Source of the DNA: Ahaetulla prasina
Taxonomy: Eukaryota; Chordata; Lepidosauria; Squamata; Colubridae
NCBI RefSeq assembly: GCF_028640845.1
Contig: NC_080548.1
Coordinates: 4,086,314 to 4,150,313, forward strand
DNA: 64,000 nt
Direction of reading: 5' to 3'
A program made the position numbers and the translations under genes. Shown piece by piece: positions 32,131 through 42,890 of this stretch. The notes beneath the pieces were generated by a model. That model saw nothing but the letters and a program-made list of their open reading frames with translations, did not search any database and was not told the DNA's origin. The number at the start of each line of letters is the position of its first letter. Position 1 is the stretch's first letter.

Positions 32131-34140
32131 AACCTCTACCTGACCCTTTGTACATGCCTACTTTGAGTGGCATATAACACAGAAACTATTGCAACCATTT
32201 TCCCCCAAGTTTTTCTCTAGAGTTCCTCTAGTTTTTTATGGATGTAATTTGTAACTTTGTAAACCTATCCTAAGTCTTGAAACATATATTTAAACAATGG
32301 AAGATGATGACACCAATTCTCAGTATTTTGGCACAAAATTGTGGTGCAGTTAAATAGGATTCTAGGACCTATGCTATTCTACCCCTCCCCCGTTGTGTAG
32401 CATTTCTTTCTCTAGAGAAGGGCATTTAGGGTCATGGCCATAGATATGGAGGAAAGGGTGGGGGGCTAAACGGTGGGTCGTAGCCCCACCCCAATTTCTC
32501 TGCTTAAGTCTTGAGCAAGTGGAGGACTTCAGAGACTTCCCTGCCCCCTCAATCTGTTGTTCCAAGCAGAAGGATACTCCCTGACTTCCCAACCCCCATC
32601 GCTTCGCACACTGATGGCCTGCTGAAGGTTGGTTCTCCCTGCATTTGTTTCCCTTATGGAAGTATAACAAGCTACCCCAGTGGGGCTGTTTCAGGAGGAT
32701 GCTTAATTGGAAGGGGCAAAAGCTGTTACCCACCTAGTTCTGGTCTCTAACAATAACTCACTGATGCTAATTACTGTCCTTATTGTACTGTAGTCATATC
32801 TGGTTTAAGAAATAAGTACAGTTATTTCTTAATGAACCAAAATAAACCCATGTTTTTCCACAATGCAGTTTAGATATTATAAGAGGAGGAGGAGGAGGAG
32901 GAGGAAGAGACAAAGAGGGGGTGTCCTTCTTGAAGGGGGGAGGATTGAGAAGCTTCCCATGCAGAACAAAAACCTAAGAAAGAAAAAAAGCTGAGAAGAG
33001 GAGCGCAGAAGGAAAGCAGCTAGAGAACCATTTTTCAACATAAAGATGCATTTGTGATTTACATAATTTATAATTTGCATTATTTTGCTGCAGGAAGGGA
33101 ATTGTGGCATTCATCTTGCAATGTGCCTAGAGACAGAAGGGGAGTGGAGGTGGGGGAGCCGCCTGTGACTCTGGAAAGGAAAGAGGTGTGCCCTGGAGAG
33201 GTGATGTTGGTCTAGGTTTTCATTCTCTGATGGACATGGCAGAGAGTGACCTGGCTTTTCCAGGGAGAACCCTTGATCATCTCCAGTGGCCTCAGGTAGA
33301 CAGGTGCACCATTTTATTCTGCCACCTATCCTGATGCTCTCCTCTTTCCAGCTCTGGAAGAAACTTTCTGTTTCCCATCAGGCTTGGTTGCCAGACAACG
33401 AACCAGACAGCAGTTAAATGAACAGTCTTTCCGATTTTGGTTCATTCTATCTCTTCTGTACAGATATGTAGATTTCTTTATCAATGTCTTGGTGGGCCAG
33501 CGAAGAGGACCGATGACGAGCAGCCAGCTTCAGAGCCACCAGACAGGTTGCAGTCCGAGCAGGCAGAGCAGGTGGGTCTGAGCAGCAGCCAGCAGGCACC
33601 GCTGCCATTGCTTTCTGAAGATGAGGGCGGGGAATTACTGCCCCTCCCAGCGCAAGAGCTCAGTGGGCTGCAAATGAGGTAAAGCAAAAGCACTGAGAGG
33701 CTGTTCTCAAGTAAGGAGTCCCACCCCACGAAATGAGCTGCACCCCGGCTGCTTCTATTGAAATGGAGCAGCAAGCACAAGTTGTCCTTTGATGACAATT
33801 GCCTGTTAATTCTTCCACCGTGTGCCTTGACTCTTGAACCTCACAATCCTGACTTGAACCCAGGCCAGCTAACAAACTGCGACAAGCTCTGACTTTCAGA
33901 CTTGCCTGATTACATGCCCCCTCTTGGGGAACGGAGGAATACGGGGTTTAGTGACTGACAGGTCACAGTCAGGTCACAGTCAGATTAATGGGGTTACTTC
34001 AAGCATGGAGTCTTCTGACTATTTTTATGGCAAAAGAGCAGTTCAGCTGAAGTTGTGCATTCTAAACAGACGGAGCTACATAAACTGGGCCCCAGGTTGA
34101 CTGCATACCCCAGAGAGCCTTGAGTACAGCCTCCCAAAGA
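32131..34140. other. Unassigned DNA with a (GGA)n tract
   Basis: A purine microsatellite lies at 32883-32908. At 33480-33682 one frame is Ser/Gln/Glu/Pro-rich (SEDEGGELLPLPAQEL). It is faintly like the U3 frames of the solo LTRs, but no LTR ends were found. The rest is unrecognised. Confidence 0.3.
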
Positions 34141-34386
34141 GTAGTTACCAAGTGTAATTGACTAATTGAAAAGTTTAATATAATTAGCAAAAATTGTTAA
34201 ATGCACAGTTGGAGAATAATTGCATACTTAATATTAATTCAAAGCAATTGTAAATGCAATTATAAAAATGTAACCTTTTTCTTGAATCCACCAGATGTAT
34301 TTTGAAATGTGGTCCTTTGGTGTACCTCCCAAAGCCTCATGCTCCTGGGAAAGAGAGTGAATTTTGATTCATAGTTCATACTTTGG

Positions 34387-34406
34387 AATGATAGATAGAT
34401 AGATAA

Positions 34407-34474
<68 letters not shown>
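34387..34474. repeat. (TAGA)n microsatellite with GA extension
   Basis: About 20 TAGA units, followed to about 34545 by GAGA-rich sequence. Confidence 0.95.
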
Positions 34475-34475
<1 letters not shown>

Positions 34476-34823
34476 CGAGAGAGAGAGAAAGAGATGGAGA
34501 GAGAAAGAGAAAGAGATGGAGAGAGAGAGAGATGATAGAGGGGGGAGGAGGAGAGACTATATTTATTTTGTTCATTGACCTGATCAATTATATAATTGTT
34601 CTCCAGAGTTATCCAGAAAATATTAAATCATCCTCAAACCCAAAATTTGGAATCAGAATTGATTAAGCCAACATATGATGTATTTGCGGAAAATAAAAGT
34701 GCAATCCAAGCAAGTTCCTCTCTTATGTTCATTGATCAGATCACCTAGAATACAACATCCAGTTTGGGCACCATGATCTGTTTATTTATATCTCACCTTT
34801 ATTATTTTTACAAAGGACATTAA

Positions 34824-35093
34824 CAAATGTCCCGCGGTGCCGCAGTGTGGCTCAGGCTGTAAGAAGCCTGTTATTAAACACAGCTGCTTGCAATTACTGC
34901 AGGTTCTAGTCCCACCAGGCCCAAGGTTGACTCAGCCTTCCATCCTTTATAAGGTAGGTAAAATGAGGACCCAGATTGTTGGGGGGGGCAATAAGTTGAC
35001 TTTGTATATAAATATACAAATAGAATGAGACTATTGCCTTACACAATGTAAGCCGCCCTAAGTCTTCGGAGAAGGGCGGGATATAAATGTAAA
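34824..35093 (+). mobile_element. tRNA-derived SINE
   Basis: The head has a 'gtggctcaggctgtaagaag' A-box region and an 'aggttctagtcccacc' B-box-like element, as in tRNA-type Pol III promoters. The body 'aaggttgactcagccttcc' matches the SINE at 55304. The tail 'gccgccctaagtcttcgg' resembles the CR1-type 3' terminus, and an A tract ends it. Borrowing of a LINE 3' end would explain mobilisation (inference). Confidence 0.75.
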
Positions 35094-35119
35094 AAAAAAA
35101 AAATTGAATATGTCTAGAG

Positions 35120-35490
35120 GGGGATGCTAAGGAGCAAGGAGGGAAAAGTTAGAAGCAACCATCAGAGGCAAGTATATTTAATCTGGAGCAGAGAAGAATG
35201 CAGGAAAAGATGACAGCTGTCTACAAACATCTGAAGGATCATCATGTAGTTTTTTCATAGCAAAGTTGTGAGATGTTAAGAGATTACTTAGAAAACAAGG
35301 AATCTTTATAAGGAAGGAGATTTCAATTGGAATCAGAAAAAAACTTGACAGAACCTCAGAAGTAGCGAGGATCTCCTTTGCTGGAAATCATAAAATAGAG
35401 GTTGGACGACCATTTGTCAGGGGTGCGAGGTTCTAGCACTGAGCATCAAGTTGGACAAGATCTCCCAGATCTACTCCAATCCTTCAAAAA
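35120..35490 (+). mobile_element. Decayed CR1 3' end
   Basis: The order of phrases ('gaggttggacgaccatttgtc', 'agttggacaagatctccc') follows the CR1 3' region, with heavy divergence. Confidence 0.5.
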
Positions 35491-35747
35491 ATGAGGCCGT
35501 GTCAGACATGAAAGACCAGGTCCAGGCGTGATTTATTACGACTCATGCCTATGCACAGGAACCTCCTCAACTAAGGGGTGAAATGCTACCTGTTCAGGGT
35601 GGTTCGCCCGAACCAGTAGTGAAAATGCTACTGGTTTACCAGAACCAGAAGTAAAATAATGCTTTAAATTTTTTTTTAAAAAAGTTCCAACAATCACAAG
35701 GCACAACTGATTATCAGAAGTTTTTTTTTTACTTTTTTAAAGCATAT

Positions 35748-36348
35748 TGTTGTGACTCCGGCCCTCAAGCCTGTTCCCATGGAGGAGAGTGACTCCGAAA
35801 GTGAGGGAGAGGAGCCAGCAAGGCCTGCCTCGCCAGGACCTTCCTCGCTAGTACCACCCCAAGTTCCAACTGCAGGCCAGGAGGAGGAGCTGACAAGGCC
35901 TCCCTCTCCCGCACCGTCCTCCTCCTCCCTGGCAACGCCTCAAGTCCCAGCTGCTGACGATCAATCCTGGATTGATCCGAGGCAGCGATGTAAAGATAAG
36001 CATGCGCAGCAGAAGAAAAGGTATGGCAGGCTCAGAGATTGCTGAGTCACTGAGCCACACCCCACAGGGTATAAAAGTGGGTGGAGCTGCCATGTGGCTC
36101 TTGTGACGGACAAAAATGCTACCAAGGGTGCACTGCAGCTTGGTTGTTGGAGGGTTAAAGAACTTTGTCAGTGAGTTTTGGCAACGGATCTTGGACACAA
36201 GATAACGGGCTCAGAACTTAGCAGGCCTTTGCACGGTCACTGCCAAGTATTTCCTCAACTTGGAGAAAATCAGGTCTGTAGCAAAAAAAAAGACTGGGAG
36301 ACACGTGTCTTTGCGTTTGCTCTGTGAAGTGGGGAAGGGGATATAACA
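35748..36348 (+). mobile_element. Solo LTR (601 bp)
   Basis: Begins TGTTGTGACTCC and ends ATATAACA, with TG...CA termini. Flanks CATAT and CGTAT agree at 4 of 5, fitting a 5-bp duplication. A TATAAAA box is at 36070-36076. An open frame of 97 codons runs from LTR position 5 to a stop 24 bp before the TATA box. No internal retroelement sequence adjoins, so it is a solo LTR left by recombination. Confidence 0.75.
35752..36045 (+). CDS. U3-region open frame of solo LTR
   Basis: 97 residues from LTR position 5 (GTG there; first ATG at 35779, codon 10). The composition is acidic and Pro/Ser-rich (MEESDSESEGEEPARPASP), then a Pro-rich middle. It ends with a basic Gln-rich tail around DPRQR and QQKKRYG. 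The other two LTRs (41550 and 58309) hold a corresponding frame in the same phase with the tail DPRxRRxDRxRQQK. There is no domain, signal peptide or membrane segment that I recognise. Whether it is translated is unknown; a frame kept open by chance is the main alternative. Confidence 0.4.
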   Translation: MTPALKPVPMEESDSESEGEEPARPASPGPSSLVPPQVPTAGQEEELTRPPSPAPSSSSLATPQVPAADDQSWIDPRQRCKDKHAQQKKRYGRLRDC

Positions 36349-36952
36349 CGTATTTTTACTACCAGTTCGGGCAATAGGTAGTAAAAAAATGCTTTAAAGA
36401 AATTTTTTAAATATTCCGACAATCAGTTGTGACAATCAGCTGTACTGCGCCATCCTCGGAACTTTTTAAAAAAAATTTAAAGCATCTTTTTAATACCCAA
36501 ACTGGTATTTTTGTGTAAAGTGTGATTGTTTTTGAGCTCTCTGTGACTCTCTGAGGTCCCTGCTTGTTGCAAGGGCCATTTTGTGTGAAGTCCAGCTGCT
36601 TTTGCATTGTGTGTGAGTCAGTTGTGTAGCTTTTGTGTTATTTTTGTTTTAAAGTGTGAGAGTTGGTTTTCCCGGTCACATGACCACCAAGCCATGACCA
36701 TCCAGTCACATGACCACCAAGCCAGGCCCACAGAAGCAGTAGGGACATTTTTTGAATTCCACCACTGGTTAGCACTATTTTGGGGCTACATAAGGGCCAA
36801 CCGAATTCAAGAGAAATTAGTCCTTTTGTAGTTACATAGAGACTCCAGGCTGATTCCTCTTTTGACACCACCCTCAGGTTCCACCACCCCTTCTCCTACA
36901 ATTCCATATACACAAACCACTATCCAAGGTTGCAACTAACTCAACTTGTGCA

Positions 36953-36968
36953 GCCACAATCTCTTTTT
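36953..36968 (+). repeat. 16-bp target-site duplication of L1 copy D (left)
   Basis: Identical to 39947-39962. Its right edge merges with the T run, so the exact length is uncertain by a few bases. Confidence 0.85.
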
Positions 36969-37117
36969 TTTTTTATTCAAAAAGTTTTACAGAAAATTTT
37001 TCCCCTTTCCCCCACCTCCCCTCCCCCCTCCCTTCACAGCCCCACTCCCCCCCCGACTTCCCGGAACGAGCACAAGGTATAGTTAAAAATAAAACAAACA
37101 TATTTTGTTTTATTTAT

Positions 37118-37291
37118 CAGAAGTTGTGAATATCAGAAGTTGTGAATGCTCCAACACTGGAAATTTTTAAGAAAATGTTGGATAACCATCTGACTGAGAT
37201 GGTGTAGGGTTTCCTGCCTGGGCAGGGGGTTGGACTAGAAGGCCTCCAAGGTCCCTTCCAACTCTGATGTTATGTTATGTTATGTTATATG
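37118..37291 (+). mobile_element. CR1 3' end inserted in the 3' UTR of L1 copy D
   Basis: Ends 'actagaaggcctccaaggtc' and a (TTATG)n tail. The start contains a direct repeat 'atcagaagttgtgaat'. L1 3' UTR sequence lies on both sides. Confidence 0.75.
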
Positions 37292-37380
37292 CTAAAAAAT
37301 TTTCATCCCAACTTACTTATACCCCTACAATCATCAATTCCTAACTTCCCCCGAAAACAATCAAAAATAATACATCATAA

Positions 37381-39946
37381 TCATTCAAAAACAGTCTGAT
37401 AACTCTTAGTCTGATATCTACTTTGAATATAGTCAATCCATTTTTTCCATTCCTTTAAGTATCTTTCTTGCATATTGTCTTTCAAAAAGGCTGATATCTT
37501 CGCCATCTCAGCCAAATTGGCAACTTTCAATGTCCATTCTTCTATTGTAGGTACTTTTTTTTTCTTCCAGTATTGTCCTATTAGTAATCTTGCTGCTGTT
37601 ATTAGATTTAAAATCAATTTAGTCTCAATTACTGTACAGTCCGTAATAATTCCCAACAGAAAAAATTGCGGCAGGAACTTTATCTTCTTTTTCAAAACAT
37701 TTTGTAAAATCCACCAAATTTTTATCCAAAAGGCCTTTATATCCTTACAAGTCCACCAAATGTGAAAATATGTAGCGTCATCACAATTACATCTCCAACA
37801 TTTTGCTTGCATATCTGGATACATACACGATAATTTTTTAGGATCTAAATGCCATCTATAAAACATTTTATAAAAATTTTCCCTCAGATTCTGTGCCTGC
37901 GTGAATTTAATATTTCTAACCCAAATTTTTTCCCAAGTTTCCAATAATATTGGCTCCTGAAAATTTTGTGCCCACTTTATCATACAGTCCTTTACCAAGT
38001 CCCTTTCAGAATCTATTTCAAGTAACACATTATACAATCTCTTTATATGCTCCTGAGACTGATTTCTAATTTGCTTTACCAAATTTCCCTCGTTCTGCTC
38101 TATACCAATTTTCTGATCTTCCTTCCATCTAGCACGTAGTTGCTCATATTGAAACCAAGTATAATTTTTCCCTTCTTCTTTTAGTACATGCAGAGATTTT
38201 AATTGCAAATTACCTCTTTCAGTATACAAAAGATCTTTATATGTAATCATTTCCTGATTCTGTTATATATTTATATTCTCTATTGTATGTCTGGGACTTG
38301 CCCATATAGGAACCTTATAATTTAATTTATAAGAGTATTTTTTCCAAACACGCAGAAGAGCAGTCCTTAACACATGATTTTTAAAGGCCTTATCCACTTT
38401 TTTGTCATAAATTATATATGCATGCCATCCATATAGCAAGTCATAACCTTCTATATTCAAAATTCTTTCCTCCGTTAAATTAAACCAATCACTTATTGCA
38501 GAGAGAGCAGCTGCTTCATAGTATAATTTAAAATTGGGCATTTTTAAACCTCCCCTTTCCCGAGAATCTTGAATTATTTTCATTTTAACCCTAGCTCTTT
38601 TACCTTCCCATATAAATTTGTTAATTCCCTTCTTCCAATGCCTCAAGATTCTTATCTTTCTTAATTATTGGTATCATCTGAAAGAGGAATAAAAATCTAG
38701 GTAAAACATTCATTTTAATAGCAGCAATTCTCCCCAGCAAAGATAATTGCAATTTTTTCCAAACAATCAACTCCTTCTGAACCTTTTGCCATAAAACCTC
38801 ATAGTTATTCTTATACAATTTCACATTTGACGATGTAATATAAACCCCTAAGTATTTAACCTTCTTTACAATTTCAAATCCTGTTATTTCCTCTAGTTTT
38901 TCTTTCTGTTGTCTGGCCATATTTTTATTATCACTTTTGTCTTTTCTGATTTACCTTAAACCCTGAAACCTTCCCATATTGATCAATTATTTCCAACAAA
39001 GATTTACTAGAATTTATAGGGTTTGTTAAAGTAATCACCAAATCATCTGCAAAAGCTCTTAACTTATATTCATGTTGTCTAACTCTAATTCCTCTATCTC
39101 CTTTACTTCTCGTATTTTATCCAATAATGGTTCTAGAGTTAAAATAAACAATAATGGTGATAAAGGACATCCCTGTCTTGTTCCTTTCGCAATCTTAAAA
39201 GGTTCTGTTAAGCTACCATTGATTATAATCTGTGCTGTTTGCTCTCCATAAATTGCCCTAATTATTCTTAAAACCATCTCCAAATTGCATCTTTTCTATT
39301 AATTTAAATAAAAAATCCCAATGCAATCGATCAAAAGCTTTCTCTGCATCGAGAAAAATAAATGCTGCTGGAATAAAATTTTTCTTTTCTAAGTACTCCA
39401 GTAAATTAACAATCTGCCTAACATTATTCCTCATCTGTCTCCCTTTTATAAATCCAGATTGATCATTATGAATTCTTCGCTGCAAAATCAACATTAATCT
39501 ATTAGCTATTATTTTAACAAAAATCTTATAATCATTATTTAAAAGTGAGATTGGCCTATAATTCCCAGGTTTAGAACAATCCTGTTCCTCTTTTGGTATC
39601 AATGAAATAAAAGAGGTTCTCCCTGAGGGGAATTCTCCTAATTGTATCTGATTAAATAATTCCTTAAGTGGACCTAACATCTCATCCTGTAAATTCCTAT
39701 AATAACTAACTGTAAGCCCATCCGTACCAGGAGTTTTCCCCATTTTTAATTGTTTAATTACCAAAATAATTTCTTCAGAGGTTATAGGCTGATTCAGTTC
39801 ATCCTTTTGTTCTAAAGTTAAATTTTTAACCTTATATTCCTTCAAATAATTATCAATATCCCTATTCAATATATTACCTTTAAGATATAAATTTGTATAA
39901 TATTCTAAAAAAGCTTTTTTAATTTTATCCTGTTGATATCTCTCTC
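37381..39946 (-). pseudogene. L1 ORF2 C-terminal two-thirds, copy D, frameshifted
   Basis: Minus-strand frames carry the RT motifs TPGTDGLTVSYY (39720), NYRPISLLNNDYK (39570), DQSGFIKGRQMRNN (39460), LDAEKAFDRLHW (39350), KGTRQGCPLSPLL (39190) and FADD (39045). The Cys knuckle CWRCNCDDATYFH lies near 37790. The last open piece, 37381-38250, is 289 codons. It is truncated upstream of the RT, so no endonuclease remains. Frameshifts near 39270, 39060, 38910, 38630 and 38255 break it. Confidence 0.88.
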
Positions 39947-39962
39947 GCCACAATCTCTTTTT
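39947..39962 (+). repeat. 16-bp target-site duplication of L1 copy D (right)
   Basis: Identical to 36953-36968. Confidence 0.85.
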
Positions 39963-40580
39963 GTGGCATGATCAGGCCAGAGCACATGAGGAACATACTT
40001 TTGCTTTCTTTCATCAGCTCCACAGCCTCAGCCAGATCATCACCGGGAGGAGGAAGCTACTCTGGGAACTTTTCAACCTCTTGGTCTTGGCCAGTGGTGG
40101 GTGGGCACATTCAGCAGAACAGAGCTTGTCTCATTCAATGTCAGCAGGAGAGAAATTCCCTGGGAGCTGCCACTTTCCTCGAAGCACATTCCACATCCAG
40201 TCTGAGCCTGCTGGAAAGGCAGCTGGAGATAGTCACCTCTGCAAAAGATCAGCAGCAATTCTGCCTCAGCCAGCAAACTTTCCATAAGAAAAATCCACCT
40301 CAAATAGCAACAGCAGGAGAAGCCCAGCAAATGGGGACCTTTCAGATTAGCCACTGCTCAAGGCCAGTTAGAGAAGACGGTATCAACACAATAGGCAATT
40401 GTGTACAGTAAAACAAACTCTATTACCAAAAAAAAACCTATACAGTTATCTGTTTATCAAATGGACATGCCACCCAACTGCTAATGAAACTGGGTGGCTC
40501 ACAGTTGAAAATATAGCTTCAGTTTAACATAGATTAAGAACAGAATTGTTTTAAAATCCAGTTAGAGTTAACAAAGATAA
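39963..40580. other. Unassigned DNA
   Basis: No gene or repeat family recognised. Overlapping frames near 39968-40411 on both strands lack domains. Confidence 0.35.
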
Positions 40581-41549
40581 AGTCATGCATGTAGTCCCAA
40601 GGAGAATGTATATATGGACAAGAGGTTAGAACGCATGACACAAAAATAGCAGTGATAGCAAAAAGTATAGCATGACAAAATCAAGGAAGATCTTGACAAG
40701 CTGAAACAACAGGCAAAAAAAAAAAAACCCAACCAGATCAAATTCAACAAAGACAAATGCAAAATTCTGCATTTGGGTAAGGAAAGGAAAGAGAGACAAG
40801 AAAGCTGTCCAAGGATATGAAGCACTGTCTTGTAGAAGAAGGAGCAGAATTATTCAGTTTGTCCAGCAGGCAGGACAAGAGATAACTTTCCTACTGGATG
40901 TACAACAATGGGACAGGTGTGGAACTGCCAAAGGATTGGAACAGAGCTTTCAAATCTTCAAAAAAAGGAGGGGGAAATCTAATAAACTACAGACCTATCA
41001 GCTTGACATCAATATCTGGACAAAATCATGGAAAAAGTATCTGTATTCAAACCGCAGGCTTGTGAGCGCCTAGAAACAAACAAGGTGATTACTAGAAGCC
41101 AGAATAGGTTTGTTAAAATCGTGTTGCCTTTTTTAATGAAGTGATGAAATCTGTGGATTTAGTATACTTAGACTTTAGTAAGTCATTTAATAAAGTAGAC
41201 CACAACCTACTTCTTGGTAAGATTGTGGGATAGAGAGTACCGACACCAATACTCCTCAATGGAACTACATCTAACTGGAGGGAAGCATGCAGTGGAGTAC
41301 TTCAAGGTCTTTGGCTCCTCAACATCTTCGTAAATGACTTAGTTGAGGGGATTGAAGTGCTGCTCATTAAATTTATGGATGAAACCAAACTGGAGAGAAC
41401 TGCTAACACTTTGGAAGATATGATCAGAAGGATCTTGACAGACCTCAGCATTGTACCCTGTCCAACAAGATGTAGTTCAGTCTCCAAAGTAAGGTCCTGA
41501 ACTTAGGCAGAAAAAATTCAGATGCACAGGGTACACGATAGGCAGTACC

Positions 41550-42076
41550 TGTCGTGTCCCACTCCTCCGCTGACGGCCGGGTCAGGGAAATCTGAATCAG
41601 GCGTGCCTCTGCAGCTCTGCCAAAGTCCTAGCAAAGTCCTCAGGGCAGGCAGGAGACCAGAAAGTGACTTCAGCAAGATATGTTTAGACTTTGCCTGACT
41701 CAGAGAATGCCAGAAAGCAGATCCTTTATATAGGCCATGGGGTGTGGCTCCATGACTCAGCACTTATCCAGGCCTGCCCCTCCCTTCCTTCTGTTGCCTC
41801 TGCCTATCAAGTCTTCTGACGCGAGGGTCACTCCAGTCTGCAGCTGTTGGTAATTGACCTCCCTCAGGCTCACATGCTGTGGAGGAGGGGGAGGGGTCTA
41901 GTTGCTCCGTTTGCCTGGGCATGGAGCCAGAGCTGGGGGCTGGAGGTATTTCCTCCTCTTCAGCCTGTCTGGGCATGGAGCCAGGGCTGGGGCCGGGAGG
42001 CATACTAGGACATTCCTCCGTGTTCGGAAGCAGATAAGAAGACCCCGGCTGTGGTGAGATCGGACGAGACATAACA
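41550..42076 (-). mobile_element. Solo LTR (527 bp), minus strand
   Basis: Termini are TG...CA, flanked by perfect GTACC (41545-41549 and 42077-42081). On the minus strand it starts TGTTATGTC, has TATATAAAGG (41723-41732) and ends ACACGACA. It is about as long as, and clearly homologous to, the LTR at 58309-58843. Confidence 0.9.
41764..42072 (-). CDS. U3-region open frame of solo LTR
   Basis: 102 residues from an ATG at LTR position 5. It is Pro/Ser/Glu-rich, with two GSMPRQ units (SPGSMPRQAEEEE and SSGSMPRQTEQLD) and the C-terminal tail DPRVRRLDRQRQQKEGRGR. The stop lies 31 bp before the TATA box, so the frame would be on an mRNA only if transcription starts further upstream, for example in a 5' LTR reading into a 3' LTR. 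The frame at 58522 is homologous and differs in length by three codons, with phase kept. Function unknown. Confidence 0.45.
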   Translation of the reverse strand: MSRPISPQPGSSYLLPNTEECPSMPPGPSPGSMPRQAEEEEIPPAPSSGSMPRQTEQLDPSPSSTACEPEGGQLPTAADWSDPRVRRLDRQRQQKEGRGRPG

Positions 42077-42890
42077 GTACCTGGCTCAACGGTAGTGCCT
42101 CTGAGAGGAATCTAGGTGTTTTGGTGGACCATCACTTATATATGAGTTAACAGCATGCTGCAACTGCCAAAAAAGCCAACACAATTCTTGGCTACCTCAA
42201 CAGAGGAATAGTATAAGTTCAAGTGATAGTATAAGGAAGTGATAGTACCGCATTATATCTCTCTGATGAAGCCACATTTGGAATGCTGTGTTACCTCTGC
42301 TAAACAGAATAAAAATAAATAAATAAATAAATGCTGAGGCCTTTGAATGAGGCTGTCCTCACACAGCAGCAAAGATAAGGGAACTAAGTGTGTTTAGTCT
42401 AGCAAAGAGAAAGCTCCAGAGAGATAGGATAACAGTTTTCTAATACTTGAAGGGCTTTCATAGGAAAGAGGCCAGGACAAAGAGCAATGGGTAGAAGCTT
42501 ATCGAAGAGAGATCCCACTTGAAAATAAGGAGAAATTTCCTGACACAAGAAAGATTAATTAATTGAGCAGCTTGGAGTTATTCCAGGAGTTGGGGGTGCT
42601 CCACTGCTGGAAGTTCTCAAGAAAAGATTGGGCAACCATTTGTCCAAGTTGATACGTGGACTCCTGCCTTGGGCAGAGGGCTGGACAAGAAAACCTCCAA
42701 GGTGCCTTCCAACCCTATGATTGTATGACTTCTTCAGGTTTCTTCTCTATTGGAGATGTTTAAATTGTGGCTAGATGATCATCTGTTGGAAATGCTGCTG
42801 GAAAGTAGTGGATTCCTCCAGTGTGCAGGAGGTTGGACTAGGTGATCTCTAAGGTCATTTCCAACTATTCCATTCTATAATTCTATCATT

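Larger units (their letters stand above)
35573..36767. mobile_element. hAT-like non-autonomous element interrupted by a solo LTR
   Basis: The left end 'aggggtgaaatgctacctg' matches 28970 and 47119. The right end 'gaattccaccactg' preceded by CACATGACCACCAAGCC repeats matches 19480-19640. AT-rich 'aaaaaaatgctttaaag' blocks are shared with the MITEs. The flanks show no convincing 8-bp duplication, so the two ends might belong to different insertions. Confidence 0.5.
36969..39946 (-). mobile_element. 5'-truncated L1 LINE, copy D, minus strand
   Basis: The 3' end (minus strand) has 'gttccgggaagtcgggggg', G-rich sequence and a poly-A tail (T run at 36964-36974). GCCACAATCTCTTTTT occurs at 36953-36968 and 39947-39962, a 16-bp duplication. 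Read on the insertion strand it starts AAAAAG, as preferred by L1 endonuclease. It lacks the 5' UTR, ORF1 and endonuclease. A CR1 3' end sits in the 3' UTR. Confidence 0.9.
40590..42890 (+). mobile_element. CR1 LINE polymerase relic(s), interrupted by a solo LTR
   Basis: Frames include IKFNKDKCKILHLGK (near 40735), DLDFSKSFNKVDHNL-like RT sequence (near 41165) and CR1 C-terminal phrases. The end is CR1-like ('ggttggactaggtgatctct' near 42830) with a second terminus near 42690. Two adjacent CR1 fragments may be present, since the early part repeats a late domain. It is highly degenerate. Confidence 0.65.

Noticed and set aside
33384..33875. A fourth LTR with a U3 frame
   Set aside because: The Ser/Glu/Pro-rich frame is suggestive, but I found neither TG...CA ends nor a target duplication.
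34369..34587. Ser/Leu/Tyr-Ile repeat frame
   Set aside because: Translation of the (TAGA)n microsatellite.
34824..35093. A genuine tRNA gene
   Set aside because: The tRNA-like head lacks a full cloverleaf and is fused to a SINE body with an A-rich tail.
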